Shown piece after piece: positions 46,791 through 54,245 of a DNA stretch of 64,000 nt. Location of the stretch: the NCBI GenBank assembly GCA_965247175.1, contig OZ252006.1, positions 1,240,001 to 1,304,000 of the forward strand. Reading direction: 5' to 3'. How positions within the stretch are numbered: the first letter of the stretch is position 1; each line of letters starts with the position of its first letter. This DNA comes from JANQMX01 sp965247175 (GTDB taxonomy: Bacteria > Pseudomonadota > Alphaproteobacteria > Kiloniellales > DSM-21159). Below the pieces are notes generated by a model. That model was not told where the DNA came from, ran no database searches, and worked only from the letters and a program-made list of their open reading frames with translations. Both the position numbers and the translations under genes were made by a program.

Positions 46791-48864
46791 CGGTGCCGGT
46801 CGCCTTCTCCGCGCCTTTGCCGAGCGCCTCGGTGCAACGCGCCATGGTCTCGGACGAGCGGCTGATCGGGTCGGTCATGTAGTAGTTGGCGATCGGCAGC
46901 ACGAAAGGCGCCGAGTCGACGCCGCCGTCCTGGCCGAAGGGCTCCCAGGCAGCCGGCTCGATCTGATCGATGGCGGCGAAGACCGAATAGCGCTCGACCA
47001 GGCTCGATCGCAGCATGCCGAGATTGTCGTAGGGCAAGGCCTGGGACAGCTCACCGGAGAGGGCCCTGAGGATGGTCCAATCCTCCCGCGCTTCTCCGGG
47101 CGGGAAGACGGCCAGCCGGCCGAGCTGCACCCGCCCCTCGGTGTTGACGTAGGTGCCGTTCTTCTCGGTGTAGGCGGCGCCTGGCAGGATGACGTCCGCC
47201 GCCTGCGCGCCGGCATCGCCGTGGTGTCCTTGGTAGATGACGAAGGCCTTGGCGAGACGCGTGGTGTCGAGCTCGTCGGCACCGAGCAGGTAGACCACCT
47301 CGATCTCGCCGCTCTCGGCCCCGCTCAGGATCTCCTCGGTGGCGCGCCCGCCTTCACCCGGCAGGAAACCGAGATCGAGCCCGCCTACACGGGAAGCCGC
47401 CCGCTGCAGCACGTTGAAGCCGTTCCAAGCCGGCTCGTCGCCGCTCGCCTCCTTGACCATGCCGGTCTTCTCGGCCAGCGCCCGGGCCAAGGCGAGGATG
47501 GCAGGGCCATCGGCCCGCGCCAGCGCGCCCGAACCGAGGATCAGCATGGGATGGCTGGCCTTCTCCAGAACCTCGGCGAAGGCGTGGCGCCCCTCGGCCA
47601 GCTCCTTCAAGGTCTCCGGACCGGCGCCGAGATACTGGGTCTGGTAGGTCAGGTCGACGTTCTCGCCGATCACCCCAACGGGCATGCCGGTCTGCAAGAA
47701 GCGCTTGCGGATGCGTGCGTTGACCATCGGCGCTTCCCAGCGCGGGTTGCTGCCGACGATCAGCACGGCATCGGCTTGCTCGATGCCGGCGATGCTCGTG
47801 TTGAAGAGATAGCTGGAGCGCGGCCCCTGCCCGACCGTCGCGCCGTCCTGGCGGCAATCCAGGTTGGGCGAGCCGAGGTTGGCCATCAGGTCCTTCAGGG
47901 CCAGCATGGATTCGGCGTCACAGAGGTCGCCGGCGATGGCCGCGATCTTCTTGCCGTCGAGCCCCTTCAGACGCGCTGCGATCGCGGCAAAGGCCTCTTG
48001 CCAGCTGGCCGGCTTCAAGCGGCCGTCGGCGCCGCGCACATAGGGCTTGTCCAGTCGCTGACGCGCCAGCCCGTCGCAGGCGTGGCGGGTCTTGTCGGCG
48101 ATCCACTCCTCGTTGACGCCCTCGTGGAGCCGCGGCAGCACCCGCATCACGTGACGGCCGCGGGCGTCGACCCGGATGTTGGAGCCAACGGCATCCATGA
48201 CGTCGATGGAGAGGGTCTTGCGCAGCTCCCAGGGGCGCGCGGCGAACTGGTAAGGCGCCGAGGTCAGGGCGCCGACCGGGCAGACGTCGACCAGATTGCC
48301 GGAGAGCTCGGAATCGATGGCCCGCTCAAGCGTGCTGATCTCCGCATGTTCGCCGCGGTTGAGCAGGCCGATATCCTCGACCCCGGCGACCTCGGTGGCG
48401 AAGCGCACACAGCGGGTGCAGTGGATGCAGCGGGTCATGATCGTCTTGATCAGCGGCCCCATGTACTTCTCCGGCACCGCCCGCTTGTTCTCTTCGAAGC
48501 GGCTGTGATCGAAGCCGTAGGCCATGGCCTGGTCCTGCAGATCGCACTCGCCGCCCTGATCGCAGATCGGGCAGTCGAGCGGGTGGTTGATCAGCAGGAA
48601 CTCCATGACGCCGTTGCGCGCCTTCCTGATCTTCTCGCTGTCGGTGCGGATGACCATGCCCTCGCCCACCGGCATGGCGCAGGAGGCGATGGGTTTCGGC
48701 GCCCGCTCCATCTCGACCAGGCACATGCGGCAATTGCCGGCGACCGAAAGGCGCTCGTGATAGCAAAAGCGCGGGATCTCGGCGCCGGCCATCTCGCAGG
48801 CCTGCAGCACCGTGACGCCGGCCGGGACCTCGATTTCCTTGTCGTCGATCGTCAGTTTCGGCAT
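46783..48864 (-). CDS. nuoG: NADH-quinone oxidoreductase subunit G
   Basis: Largest peripheral subunit of complex I, with clusters N1b, N4 and N5. The 693 residues match the mitochondrial 75-kDa form rather than the longer E. coli NuoG. Cys34, Cys45, Cys48 and Cys62 form the [2Fe-2S] site (RFCYHERLSVAGNCRMC). The His-Cys3 site is in NHPLDCPICDQGGECDLQDQ and the next [4Fe-4S] in RCIHCTRCVRF. The C-terminal part is a molybdopterin-oxidoreductase-like fold without cofactor residues. It starts 40 bases after nuoF and ends within the nuoH start. Confidence 0.97.
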   Translation of the reverse strand: MPKLTIDDKEIEVPAGVTVLQACEMAGAEIPRFCYHERLSVAGNCRMCLVEMERAPKPIASCAMPVGEGMVIRTDSEKIRKARNGVMEFLLINHPLDCPICDQGGECDLQDQAMAYGFDHSRFEENKRAVPEKYMGPLIKTIMTRCIHCTRCVRFATEVAGVEDIGLLNRGEHAEISTLERAIDSELSGNLVDVCPVGALTSAPYQFAARPWELRKTLSIDVMDAVGSNIRVDARGRHVMRVLPRLHEGVNEEWIADKTRHACDGLARQRLDKPYVRGADGRLKPASWQEAFAAIAARLKGLDGKKIAAIAGDLCDAESMLALKDLMANLGSPNLDCRQDGATVGQGPRSSYLFNTSIAGIEQADAVLIVGSNPRWEAPMVNARIRKRFLQTGMPVGVIGENVDLTYQTQYLGAGPETLKELAEGRHAFAEVLEKASHPMLILGSGALARADGPAILALARALAEKTGMVKEASGDEPAWNGFNVLQRAASRVGGLDLGFLPGEGGRATEEILSGAESGEIEVVYLLGADELDTTRLAKAFVIYQGHHGDAGAQAADVILPGAAYTEKNGTYVNTEGRVQLGRLAVFPPGEAREDWTILRALSGELSQALPYDNLGMLRSSLVERYSVFAAIDQIEPAAWEPFGQDGGVDSAPFVLPIANYYMTDPISRSSETMARCTEALGKGAEKATGTDG

Positions 48865-48904
48865 TGCCTTCGCTCTCCGACTCGCCCTCTCCGCACCCCG
48901 GCCC

Positions 48905-50191
48905 TTACTCGGCCGCCTGCATCATTTGCCGGTAGCTGGCAATGCGCTTCTCAAGCTCGGGGCGGAAGTGGCGGATAAGCCCTTGAATGGGCCAGGCCGC
49001 CGCGTCGCCCAGAGCACAGATGGTGTGACCCTCGACCTGATAGGTGACATCCAGCAGCGTGTCGATCTCGTCGATCTCCGCCTCGCCCTTCACCAGACGT
49101 TTCATCACCCGGTACATCCAGCCGGTGCCCTCGCGGCAGGGCGTGCACTGGCCGCAGCTCTCGTGCATGTAGAAATGCGAGAAGCGGGTGATCGCCTCGA
49201 CGATGTCGACCGACTTGTCGATGACGATAACGGCCGCCGTACCGAGGCCGGACTTGGCCTCGCGCAGCGAATCGAAATCCATCAGCATGGTGCTGCAGAT
49301 CGGCTCCGGCAGACAGGGCACCGAGGAGCCGCCAGGCACCACGGCCTGCAGATTCTCCCAGCCGCCGCGCACGCCGCCGGCATGCTTCTCGATGAGCTCC
49401 TTCATGGGGATGCCCATCTCTTCTTCGACATTGCAGGGCTGATTCACGCAGCCGGAGATGGAGAAGATCTTGGTGCCGGTGTTGTTCGGCCGGCCGAGGC
49501 CGGTCCACCACTCGACGCCGCGGCGCAGGATGGCCGGCGCCACTGCGATGGTCTCCACGTTGGTGACGGTCGTCGGGCAGCCGTAGACGCCGACCGCGGC
49601 CGGGAACGGCGGCTTGAGGCGCGGCTGTCCCTTCTTGCCCTCGAGAGACTCGAGCAGCGCTGTTTCCTCGCCGCAGATGTAGGCGCCGGCGCCCCGGCTC
49701 ACTTCGATATCGAAGGCCCAGCCGCTGCCGCAGGCATCCTCGCCGAGCAAGCCGGCCTCGCGCGCCTGGTTGATAGCCGCTTCCAAGTGCACCAGCGGCT
49801 CCCAGTACTCGCCGCGGATATAGATGAAGGCCTTGTGCGCGCCCATGGCGAAGCCGGCGATGACACAGCCTTCTAGCAACATATGAGGATCATACCGTAA
49901 GATCTCGCGATCCTTGCAAGATCCCGGCTCCGACTCGTCCGCGTTGATGACCAGATAGTGCGGCCGACCGTCGTTTTCCTTGGGCATGAAGGACCACTTG
50001 AGCCCGGCCGGGAAACCCGCGCCGCCGCGCCCGCGCAACTGCGAGTCCTTGATGCGCTGGATGATCTCGTCCCGCCCAAGGGCGACGAGATCCTTGGTGT
50101 TGTCCCAGATGCCGCGCCGGCGCGCGCCCTCCAGGCCCCAGTCGTCCTGGCCGTAGAGATTGAGGAAGATGCGGTCCTTGTCCTGCAGCAT
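48905..50191 (-). CDS. nuoF: NADH-quinone oxidoreductase subunit F
   Basis: NADH-binding flavoprotein of complex I, holding FMN and the N3 [4Fe-4S] cluster. The 428 residues are normal. NADH/FMN glycine-rich stretches are LRGRGGAGFPAGLKWSFMP and RGAGAYICGEETALLESLEG. The cluster ligands are in ESCGQCTPCREGTGWM, with the fourth cysteine in HTICALGDAAAWP. It lies 15 bases after nuoE. Electrons enter complex I here and pass to NuoG. Confidence 0.97.
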   Translation of the reverse strand: MLQDKDRIFLNLYGQDDWGLEGARRRGIWDNTKDLVALGRDEIIQRIKDSQLRGRGGAGFPAGLKWSFMPKENDGRPHYLVINADESEPGSCKDREILRYDPHMLLEGCVIAGFAMGAHKAFIYIRGEYWEPLVHLEAAINQAREAGLLGEDACGSGWAFDIEVSRGAGAYICGEETALLESLEGKKGQPRLKPPFPAAVGVYGCPTTVTNVETIAVAPAILRRGVEWWTGLGRPNNTGTKIFSISGCVNQPCNVEEEMGIPMKELIEKHAGGVRGGWENLQAVVPGGSSVPCLPEPICSTMLMDFDSLREAKSGLGTAAVIVIDKSVDIVEAITRFSHFYMHESCGQCTPCREGTGWMYRVMKRLVKGEAEIDEIDTLLDVTYQVEGHTICALGDAAAWPIQGLIRHFRPELEKRIASYRQMMQAAE

Positions 50192-50206
50192 GCTCCTGCC
50201 TCTCTC

Positions 50207-50854
50207 CTAGGCGTCCTCGCCGGCCGGCGCCGAGTTCTGCGCCAGATGCAGCAGGGTCTTGGCCCCCTCCTGCGGCGCGGAGCCGGAGCGCCCGCTCTGG
50301 GTGCCCGTCTTTACCTCTTCACCGGCGCGCAGCTTGGCCATCACGGCGCGGGCGCTTTCCGGGGTCAGATCCTCGAAGTAGTCGCGGTCGTTGACCTGAA
50401 ACATCGGCGCATTGCAGCAGGCGCCGAGGCACTCGACCTCGACAACGCTGAAGACACCGTCGGCGCTCACCTCGCCGAGCGAGGCCGTGCCCGCCTCTTC
50501 GAGACAGGCCTTGGTGATAGCGTCGGAGCCGCGCATCCAGCAGCTGGTCGTGCGGCAGACCTGAACCAGATAGCGGCCGACCGGGCGCAGGTTGAACATG
50601 GTGTAGAAGCTGGCCACCTCGTAGACGCGGATGGGCGCCATATCGAGCTCTGCCGCGACGTATTCGATGGCGTCGTTGGAGAGCCAGCCGTCGTTCTGCT
50701 CCTGCGCCAGATACAACAGCCACAAGACCGCGCTGGCCTCGCGCCCCTTCGGATAGCGCGCCTGGTAGGCATCTGCCTTGGCCTTGTTCTCCGCCGTGAA
50801 GGCGAAGCCGTCGGTCCGCGGCGCATCGTAGCTGGTGGTCTTGAGCACCCTCAT
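50207..50854 (-). CDS. nuoE: NADH-quinone oxidoreductase subunit E
   Basis: Thioredoxin-fold subunit with the N1a [2Fe-2S] cluster. The 215 residues include a C-terminal Gly/Ser/Ala-rich tail of about 40 residues after the conserved core, common in alphaproteobacterial NuoE. Cluster ligands appear as VCRTTSCWMRGS and EVECLGACCNAPMFQVN. The N-terminal helical part contains RYPKGREASAVLWLLYLAQE. The start overlaps the nuoD stop by four bases. Apart from the tail nothing is unusual. Confidence 0.96.
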   Translation of the reverse strand: MRVLKTTSYDAPRTDGFAFTAENKAKADAYQARYPKGREASAVLWLLYLAQEQNDGWLSNDAIEYVAAELDMAPIRVYEVASFYTMFNLRPVGRYLVQVCRTTSCWMRGSDAITKACLEEAGTASLGEVSADGVFSVVEVECLGACCNAPMFQVNDRDYFEDLTPESARAVMAKLRAGEEVKTGTQSGRSGSAPQEGAKTLLHLAQNSAPAGEDA

Positions 50855-52029
50855 CGGTCGACCTCGCCGAAAACGATATCCATCGCCCCGAGGATGGCCA
50901 CCGAGTCGGCCAACATGTGCCCCTTGCAGAGATGGTCCATGGCCGCGAGGTGGAAGAAGCCCGGCGCGCGAATCTTGCAGCGGTACGGCTTGTTGCTGCC
51001 GTCCGAGACAAGATAGACGCCGAACTCACCCTTGGGCGCCTCGACCGCGGCGTAGCATTCGCCGGGCGGCACGTGATAGCCCTCGGTATAGAGCTTGAAG
51101 TGGTGGATCAGCGCTTCCATGGAGCGCTTCATCTCGCCCCGCTTGGGCGGCGCGATCTTGTTGTTTTCTACGGTCACCGGGCCGTCGGGCATCTTCTCGA
51201 TGCACTGCTTCATGATGCTGACCGCCTGGCGCATCTCCTCCATGCGGATGAGATAGCGTTCGTAGCAGTCACCGTTCTTGCCGACGGGGACCTGGAAGTC
51301 GACCTCGTCGTAGCGCTCGTAGGGTTGCGACTTGCGCAGATCCCAGGCCAATCCGGCGCTGCGCAGCATCGGGCCGCTGAAGCCCCAGGCCAGCGCCTCC
51401 TCGGCGCTGAAGACCCCGATGTCGACCGTCCGCTGACGGAAAATCCGATTGTCGGACAAGAGATCGTCGTAGTCATCGATCATCTTGGGGAAGCCCTCGC
51501 AGAACTCCCAGATGTCTTCCAACAAACCGGCCGGCAGGTCCTGGTGCACGCCACCAGGGCGGAAATAGGCGGCATGCAGACGCGCGCCGCAGGCCCGCTC
51601 GTAGAACTCCATCATCCGCTCGCGCTCTTCGAAGCCCCAGAGGATGGGCGTCATGGCGCCGACGTCGAGCGCGAAGGTGGCGATGTTGAGGATGTGATTG
51701 AGCAGGCGCCCCATCTCCGCATAGAGCATGCGAATGTACTGTCCACGCGGCGGCACCTCGATGCCGAGAAGCCGCTCGACGCCCAAGGCGAAGGCATGTT
51801 CCTGGTTCATCGGCGAGACGTAGTCCAGCCGATCGAAGTATGGCACCGCCTGCAGGTAGGTCTTGTACTCGATCAGCTTCTCGGTGCCGCGGTGCAGCAG
51901 GCCGACGTGCGGGTCGGCGCGCTCGATGATCTCACCGTCCATCTCCAGCACCAGGCGCAGCACGCCGTGCGCCGCCGGATGCTGCGGCCCAAAGTTGAGC
52001 GTCAGTGGCTTGATCTGCGCTTCGGCCAT
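50851..52029 (-). CDS. nuoD: NADH-quinone oxidoreductase subunit D
   Basis: 49-kDa subunit of complex I, forming the quinone pocket with NuoB; related to [NiFe]-hydrogenase large subunits but without metal cysteines. The 392 residues show NFGPQHPAAHGVLRLVLEMD with the quinone-binding histidines, ERADPHVGLLHRGTEKLIEY and the C-terminal MDIVFGEVDR. Its start shares one base with the end of nuoC, and it overlaps nuoE by four. NuoC and NuoD are separate genes here, not fused as in E. coli. Confidence 0.97.
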   Translation of the reverse strand: MAEAQIKPLTLNFGPQHPAAHGVLRLVLEMDGEIIERADPHVGLLHRGTEKLIEYKTYLQAVPYFDRLDYVSPMNQEHAFALGVERLLGIEVPPRGQYIRMLYAEMGRLLNHILNIATFALDVGAMTPILWGFEERERMMEFYERACGARLHAAYFRPGGVHQDLPAGLLEDIWEFCEGFPKMIDDYDDLLSDNRIFRQRTVDIGVFSAEEALAWGFSGPMLRSAGLAWDLRKSQPYERYDEVDFQVPVGKNGDCYERYLIRMEEMRQAVSIMKQCIEKMPDGPVTVENNKIAPPKRGEMKRSMEALIHHFKLYTEGYHVPPGECYAAVEAPKGEFGVYLVSDGSNKPYRCKIRAPGFFHLAAMDHLCKGHMLADSVAILGAMDIVFGEVDR

Positions 52030-52664
52030 CAGGACTGCCCCTTGTTCTCGGGATCGCCCGCCTTCTCGTCGCCGGGCAGATGCAGCATGCCCTCCCAGGG
52101 GCTCTCGAAGTCGAAGCTGCGGAACTCCTGGACCAGCTTCACGGGCTCATAGACCACCCGCTTCTGCTCCTCGTCATAGCGCACCTCGACATGGCCGGTG
52201 AGCGGGAAGTCCTTACGCAGCGGGTGCCCCTCGAAACCGTAGTCGGTCAAGATGCGTCGCAGGTCGGGATGGTTGGAGAAGAAGACGCCGAAGAGGTCCC
52301 AGACCTCGCGCTCGGCCCAGATGGCCGAGGGGAAGAGGCCGGAGACCGAGGGCACCGGCGAGTCTTCATCGGTGGTCAGCTTCACGGTCATGCGCTCATT
52401 GAGACGCGGTGAGAGCAACAGATAGACGACCTCGAAACGCTCCAGACGCTGCGGGAAGTCGACCGCCGTGACGTCGATCAACTGCTTCATCTGAGTGTTC
52501 TGATTGTCGCGCAGAAAGGTCAGCAACTCGACGATGCGCGCGCGGTCGGTCGTTACGATCAGGCCGCCCGCACCAACCTCGATCTGCTCGAAGAGCTGCG
52601 GCACTGCGCTTTCGATGGCATCGGCGAGCTCGGCGAGCCCTTCCGTCGGCACATTCTTGACCAA
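52029..52664 (-). CDS. nuoC: NADH-quinone oxidoreductase subunit C
   Basis: 30-kDa peripheral subunit of complex I, 211 residues. The signature ERFEVVYLLLSPRLNERMTV, then ERE-type AIWAEREVWDLFGVFFSNHP and DYGFEGHPLRKDFPLTGHVE, is complete. The start deserves attention: the open frame runs far into nuoB in Arg/Cys-rich sequence, so the real start must be near the nuoB stop. TTG 52664 (protein start VKNVPTEGLAEL after the initiator) has AAGGAG six bases upstream, overlapping the end of nuoB, and is the best choice; GTG 52652 is weaker. Unfused to nuoD. Confidence 0.93.
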   Translation of the reverse strand: MVKNVPTEGLAELADAIESAVPQLFEQIEVGAGGLIVTTDRARIVELLTFLRDNQNTQMKQLIDVTAVDFPQRLERFEVVYLLLSPRLNERMTVKLTTDEDSPVPSVSGLFPSAIWAEREVWDLFGVFFSNHPDLRRILTDYGFEGHPLRKDFPLTGHVEVRYDEEQKRVVYEPVKLVQEFRSFDFESPWEGMLHLPGDEKAGDPENKGQS

Positions 52665-52674
52665 GGCTGGCTCC

Positions 52675-53238
52675 TTAACGGGCGATTGCGGCGCGCCGCT
52701 TGATCTTCTTCTGCAATTGCACCACGCCGTAGAGCAGCGCCTCCGCCGTCGGCGGGCAGCCCGGGACGTAGATGTCGACCGGCACAACCCGGTCGCAGCC
52801 GCGCACCACGGCATAGGAATAGTGGTAATAGCCGCCGCCGTTGGCGCAGGACCCCATGGAGATCACCCAGCGCGGCTCCGCCATCTGGTCGTAGACCTTG
52901 CGCAGGGCCGGGGCCATCTTGTTGGTCAGCGTGCCGGCGACGATCATCACGTCGGACTGGCGCGGGCTGGGTCGAAAGACCGAGCCGAAACGATCGAGAT
53001 CGTAGCGGCTGCAGGCCGTATGCATCATCTCGACGGCGCAGCAGGCCAAGCCGAAGGACATCGGCCACATCGAGCCGCTTTGCGCCCAGGCCGCCAGCTT
53101 GTCGAGCTGGGTGACCAGGAAGCCCTTGTCCTGCAGCTCCTGCCCGACGGCCTTCATGACGGCGTCCTGATCAGGAGGCACCGCGGCCGCTTGCGGAAGG
53201 CTACGCTCTACTCCCATTCCAGCGCTCCCTTCTTCCAC
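52675..53238 (-). CDS. nuoB: NADH-quinone oxidoreductase subunit B
   Basis: Subunit with the terminal N2 [4Fe-4S] cluster that reduces quinone. The 187 residues contain the tandem cysteines in FGLACCAVEMMHTACSRYDL, the third ligand in SMGSCANGGGYYHYSYAVV and the fourth in VDIYVPGCPPTAEALLYG. The start overlaps the end of nuoA by 31 bases; a slightly later start is possible because the first 20 residues are poorly conserved. The reading frame ends ten bases before the nuoC start. Confidence 0.96.
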   Translation of the reverse strand: MEEGSAGMGVERSLPQAAAVPPDQDAVMKAVGQELQDKGFLVTQLDKLAAWAQSGSMWPMSFGLACCAVEMMHTACSRYDLDRFGSVFRPSPRQSDVMIVAGTLTNKMAPALRKVYDQMAEPRWVISMGSCANGGGYYHYSYAVVRGCDRVVPVDIYVPGCPPTAEALLYGVVQLQKKIKRRAAIAR

Positions 53239-53579
53239 TCGTAAATGAAGCCGATGGTCAGGATCCCGAGGAAGACGACCATCGACCAGAAGCCGAACAG
53301 GCCGATGTCGCCGAGCGACACGGCCCAGGGGAAGAGAAATGCCACCTCGAGATCGAAAATGATGAAGAGGATGGCGACGAGATAGAAGCGTACGTCGAAC
53401 TTGCTGCGCGCGTCGTCAAAGGCTTCGAAGCCGCACTCGTAGGCCGAGACCTTCTCCGAATCCGGCCGCTGCTGCGCCACGATGTAGGACGCGGCGACGA
53501 TGATGATCGCCAGCGCACTGGCAATACCCAAAAAGATCAGGATTGGCAGATAGTTGGCGAGAAACTCGCTCGAGGCCAT
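53208..53579 (-). CDS. nuoA: NADH-quinone oxidoreductase subunit A
   Basis: First gene of the complete nuo operon. The 123-residue membrane subunit has three helices: YLPILIFLGIASALAIIIVA, FYLVAILFIIFDLEVAFLFP and MVVFLGILTIGFIYEWKKGA, with the loop motif SAYECGFEAFDDARSKFDVR holding the conserved cysteine. The start at ATG 53579 matches the family; the frame upstream is Arg/Ser-rich and not supported. A promoter candidate lies about 110 bases upstream, and farther up an unusual hairpin-repeat island separates the operon from a small gene on the same strand. Confidence 0.97.
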   Translation of the reverse strand: MASSEFLANYLPILIFLGIASALAIIIVAASYIVAQQRPDSEKVSAYECGFEAFDDARSKFDVRFYLVAILFIIFDLEVAFLFPWAVSLGDIGLFGFWSMVVFLGILTIGFIYEWKKGALEWE

Positions 53580-53690
53580 GAGAGCAGCTCCAATCGCAAG
53601 CCGCGCTGAGCGGGATGTCGGCTTCTTACAATGCTGCAGCGCTCCCCACAAGCCGAACCGCCGGCCCGCAATGGAACGCTCTACTATAGG

Positions 53691-53718
53691 AGTATAGCTA
53701 GGGCTCGCGGCGGAACAA
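53691..53718 (-). promoter_or_regulatory. Candidate nuo operon promoter
   Basis: On the minus strand TTGTTC (53718-53713), 16 bases, TATACT (53696-53691) form a good -10 and a half-matching -35. The start of transcription would be near 53684, leaving a leader of about 105 bases before nuoA. A second -10-like TATAGT lies just downstream. Confidence 0.45.
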
Positions 53719-53821
53719 CGGACGCCTTGCCGCACTGCGGAATCCCTGCCTTTACGACGGATTACATGCCAATCCGTTAAATCGGTGCCAGCCGCCGCCC
53801 TGCTCTCTCAGTTGGGTTGCC

Positions 53822-53973
53822 GCCGCAGTGTTAGCGCTGGTTCAGGCAGGCCTATTCCTCTCGGTACCGGCCCACACCCCCGCCCGACCGACCCACTAGG
53901 GTACCATGCCATGGGTTGGTCGGGCGGGGGTGTGGGCTGGAGCCGTATTGCTAGCGCTGGTTCAGGCAGGCCT
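53822..53973. repeat. Pair of direct repeats flanking a hairpin
   Basis: A 32-base sequence at 53822-53853 recurs at 53942-53973 with three mismatches; the last 22 bases (TAGCGCTGGTTCAGGCAGGC plus CT) are identical. The copies are exactly 120 bases apart and bracket the long hairpin. The right copy is the 3' end of a 50-codon gene on the minus strand (ACLNQR and stop); the left copy keeps the same six codons and a stop, but an in-frame stop precedes them, so it looks like a duplicated gene end. Confidence 0.85.
53867..53940. repeat. 29-base-pair GC-rich inverted repeat (hairpin)
   Basis: 53867-53895 is complementary to 53912-53940 over 29 positions with two G-T pairs and no gap; the loop of 16 bases contains GGTACC. 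Such a stem would be extremely stable in DNA or RNA of either strand. There is no T-tract, so a classical terminator is unlikely; a transcription block, a REP-like or miniature mobile element, or a processing site are possibilities. Confidence 0.9.
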
Positions 53974-54103
53974 GCCGCTCTTCGCCGGCGAGGTCCACGC
54001 AAGGGTCTGCCGATCCCGTCGGGCCGAAGACGCCCTTGGAGGCCAGAATACCGATGGTGATAAAGGCGGCGAAGGTCAGCAGGGCGATGAGCTTGATCGG
54101 CAT
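53951..54103 (-). CDS. Small exported or membrane-anchored protein, 50 residues
   Basis: A short gene starting ATG 54103. The protein begins MPIKLIALLTFAAFITIGIL, a strongly hydrophobic N-terminal helix that would be a signal anchor or signal peptide, then about 28 polar residues with two cysteines (DPCVDL and RQACLNQR) likely to form a disulphide in the periplasm. Its codon use is GC-rich like that of its neighbours, and the amino-acid sequence looks like a real protein. A partial ribosome binding site (GAGAG, eight bases upstream) precedes it. It lies upstream of nuoA on the same strand, divergent from an MFS gene. I do not know its function. Its final codons are repeated 120 bases downstream. 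Confidence 0.6.
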   Translation of the reverse strand: MPIKLIALLTFAAFITIGILASKGVFGPTGSADPCVDLAGEERQACLNQR

Positions 54104-54245
54104 GCGGATGGCTCTCAGCGCGGGACGAGGCAGAAGTTAGGTTGGCGGGACGCTAGCCGAGGCCGCTCACCGAACCAAGCCCCTCGCCTCGCCGCCGTCG
54201 ACATGCGACAAAGCCAAGGGTGGCAGAAAGGGGCGGCGCTCCGGC

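Larger units (their letters stand above)
53580..53950. other. nuoA upstream region
   Basis: These 371 bases hold a nuo promoter candidate (53691-53718), one copy of a 32-base direct repeat (53822-53853) and a 29-base-pair hairpin (53867-53940). The segment 53719-53821 shows nothing I can name. Reading frames here are compositional artefacts of the GC-rich hairpin. Confidence 0.6.

Noticed and set aside
53808..54002. 64-codon minus-strand frame with an internal GLPEPAL repeat
   Set aside because: The protein repeat is only the direct DNA repeat read in a frame different from the small gene; the middle is the hairpin arm.
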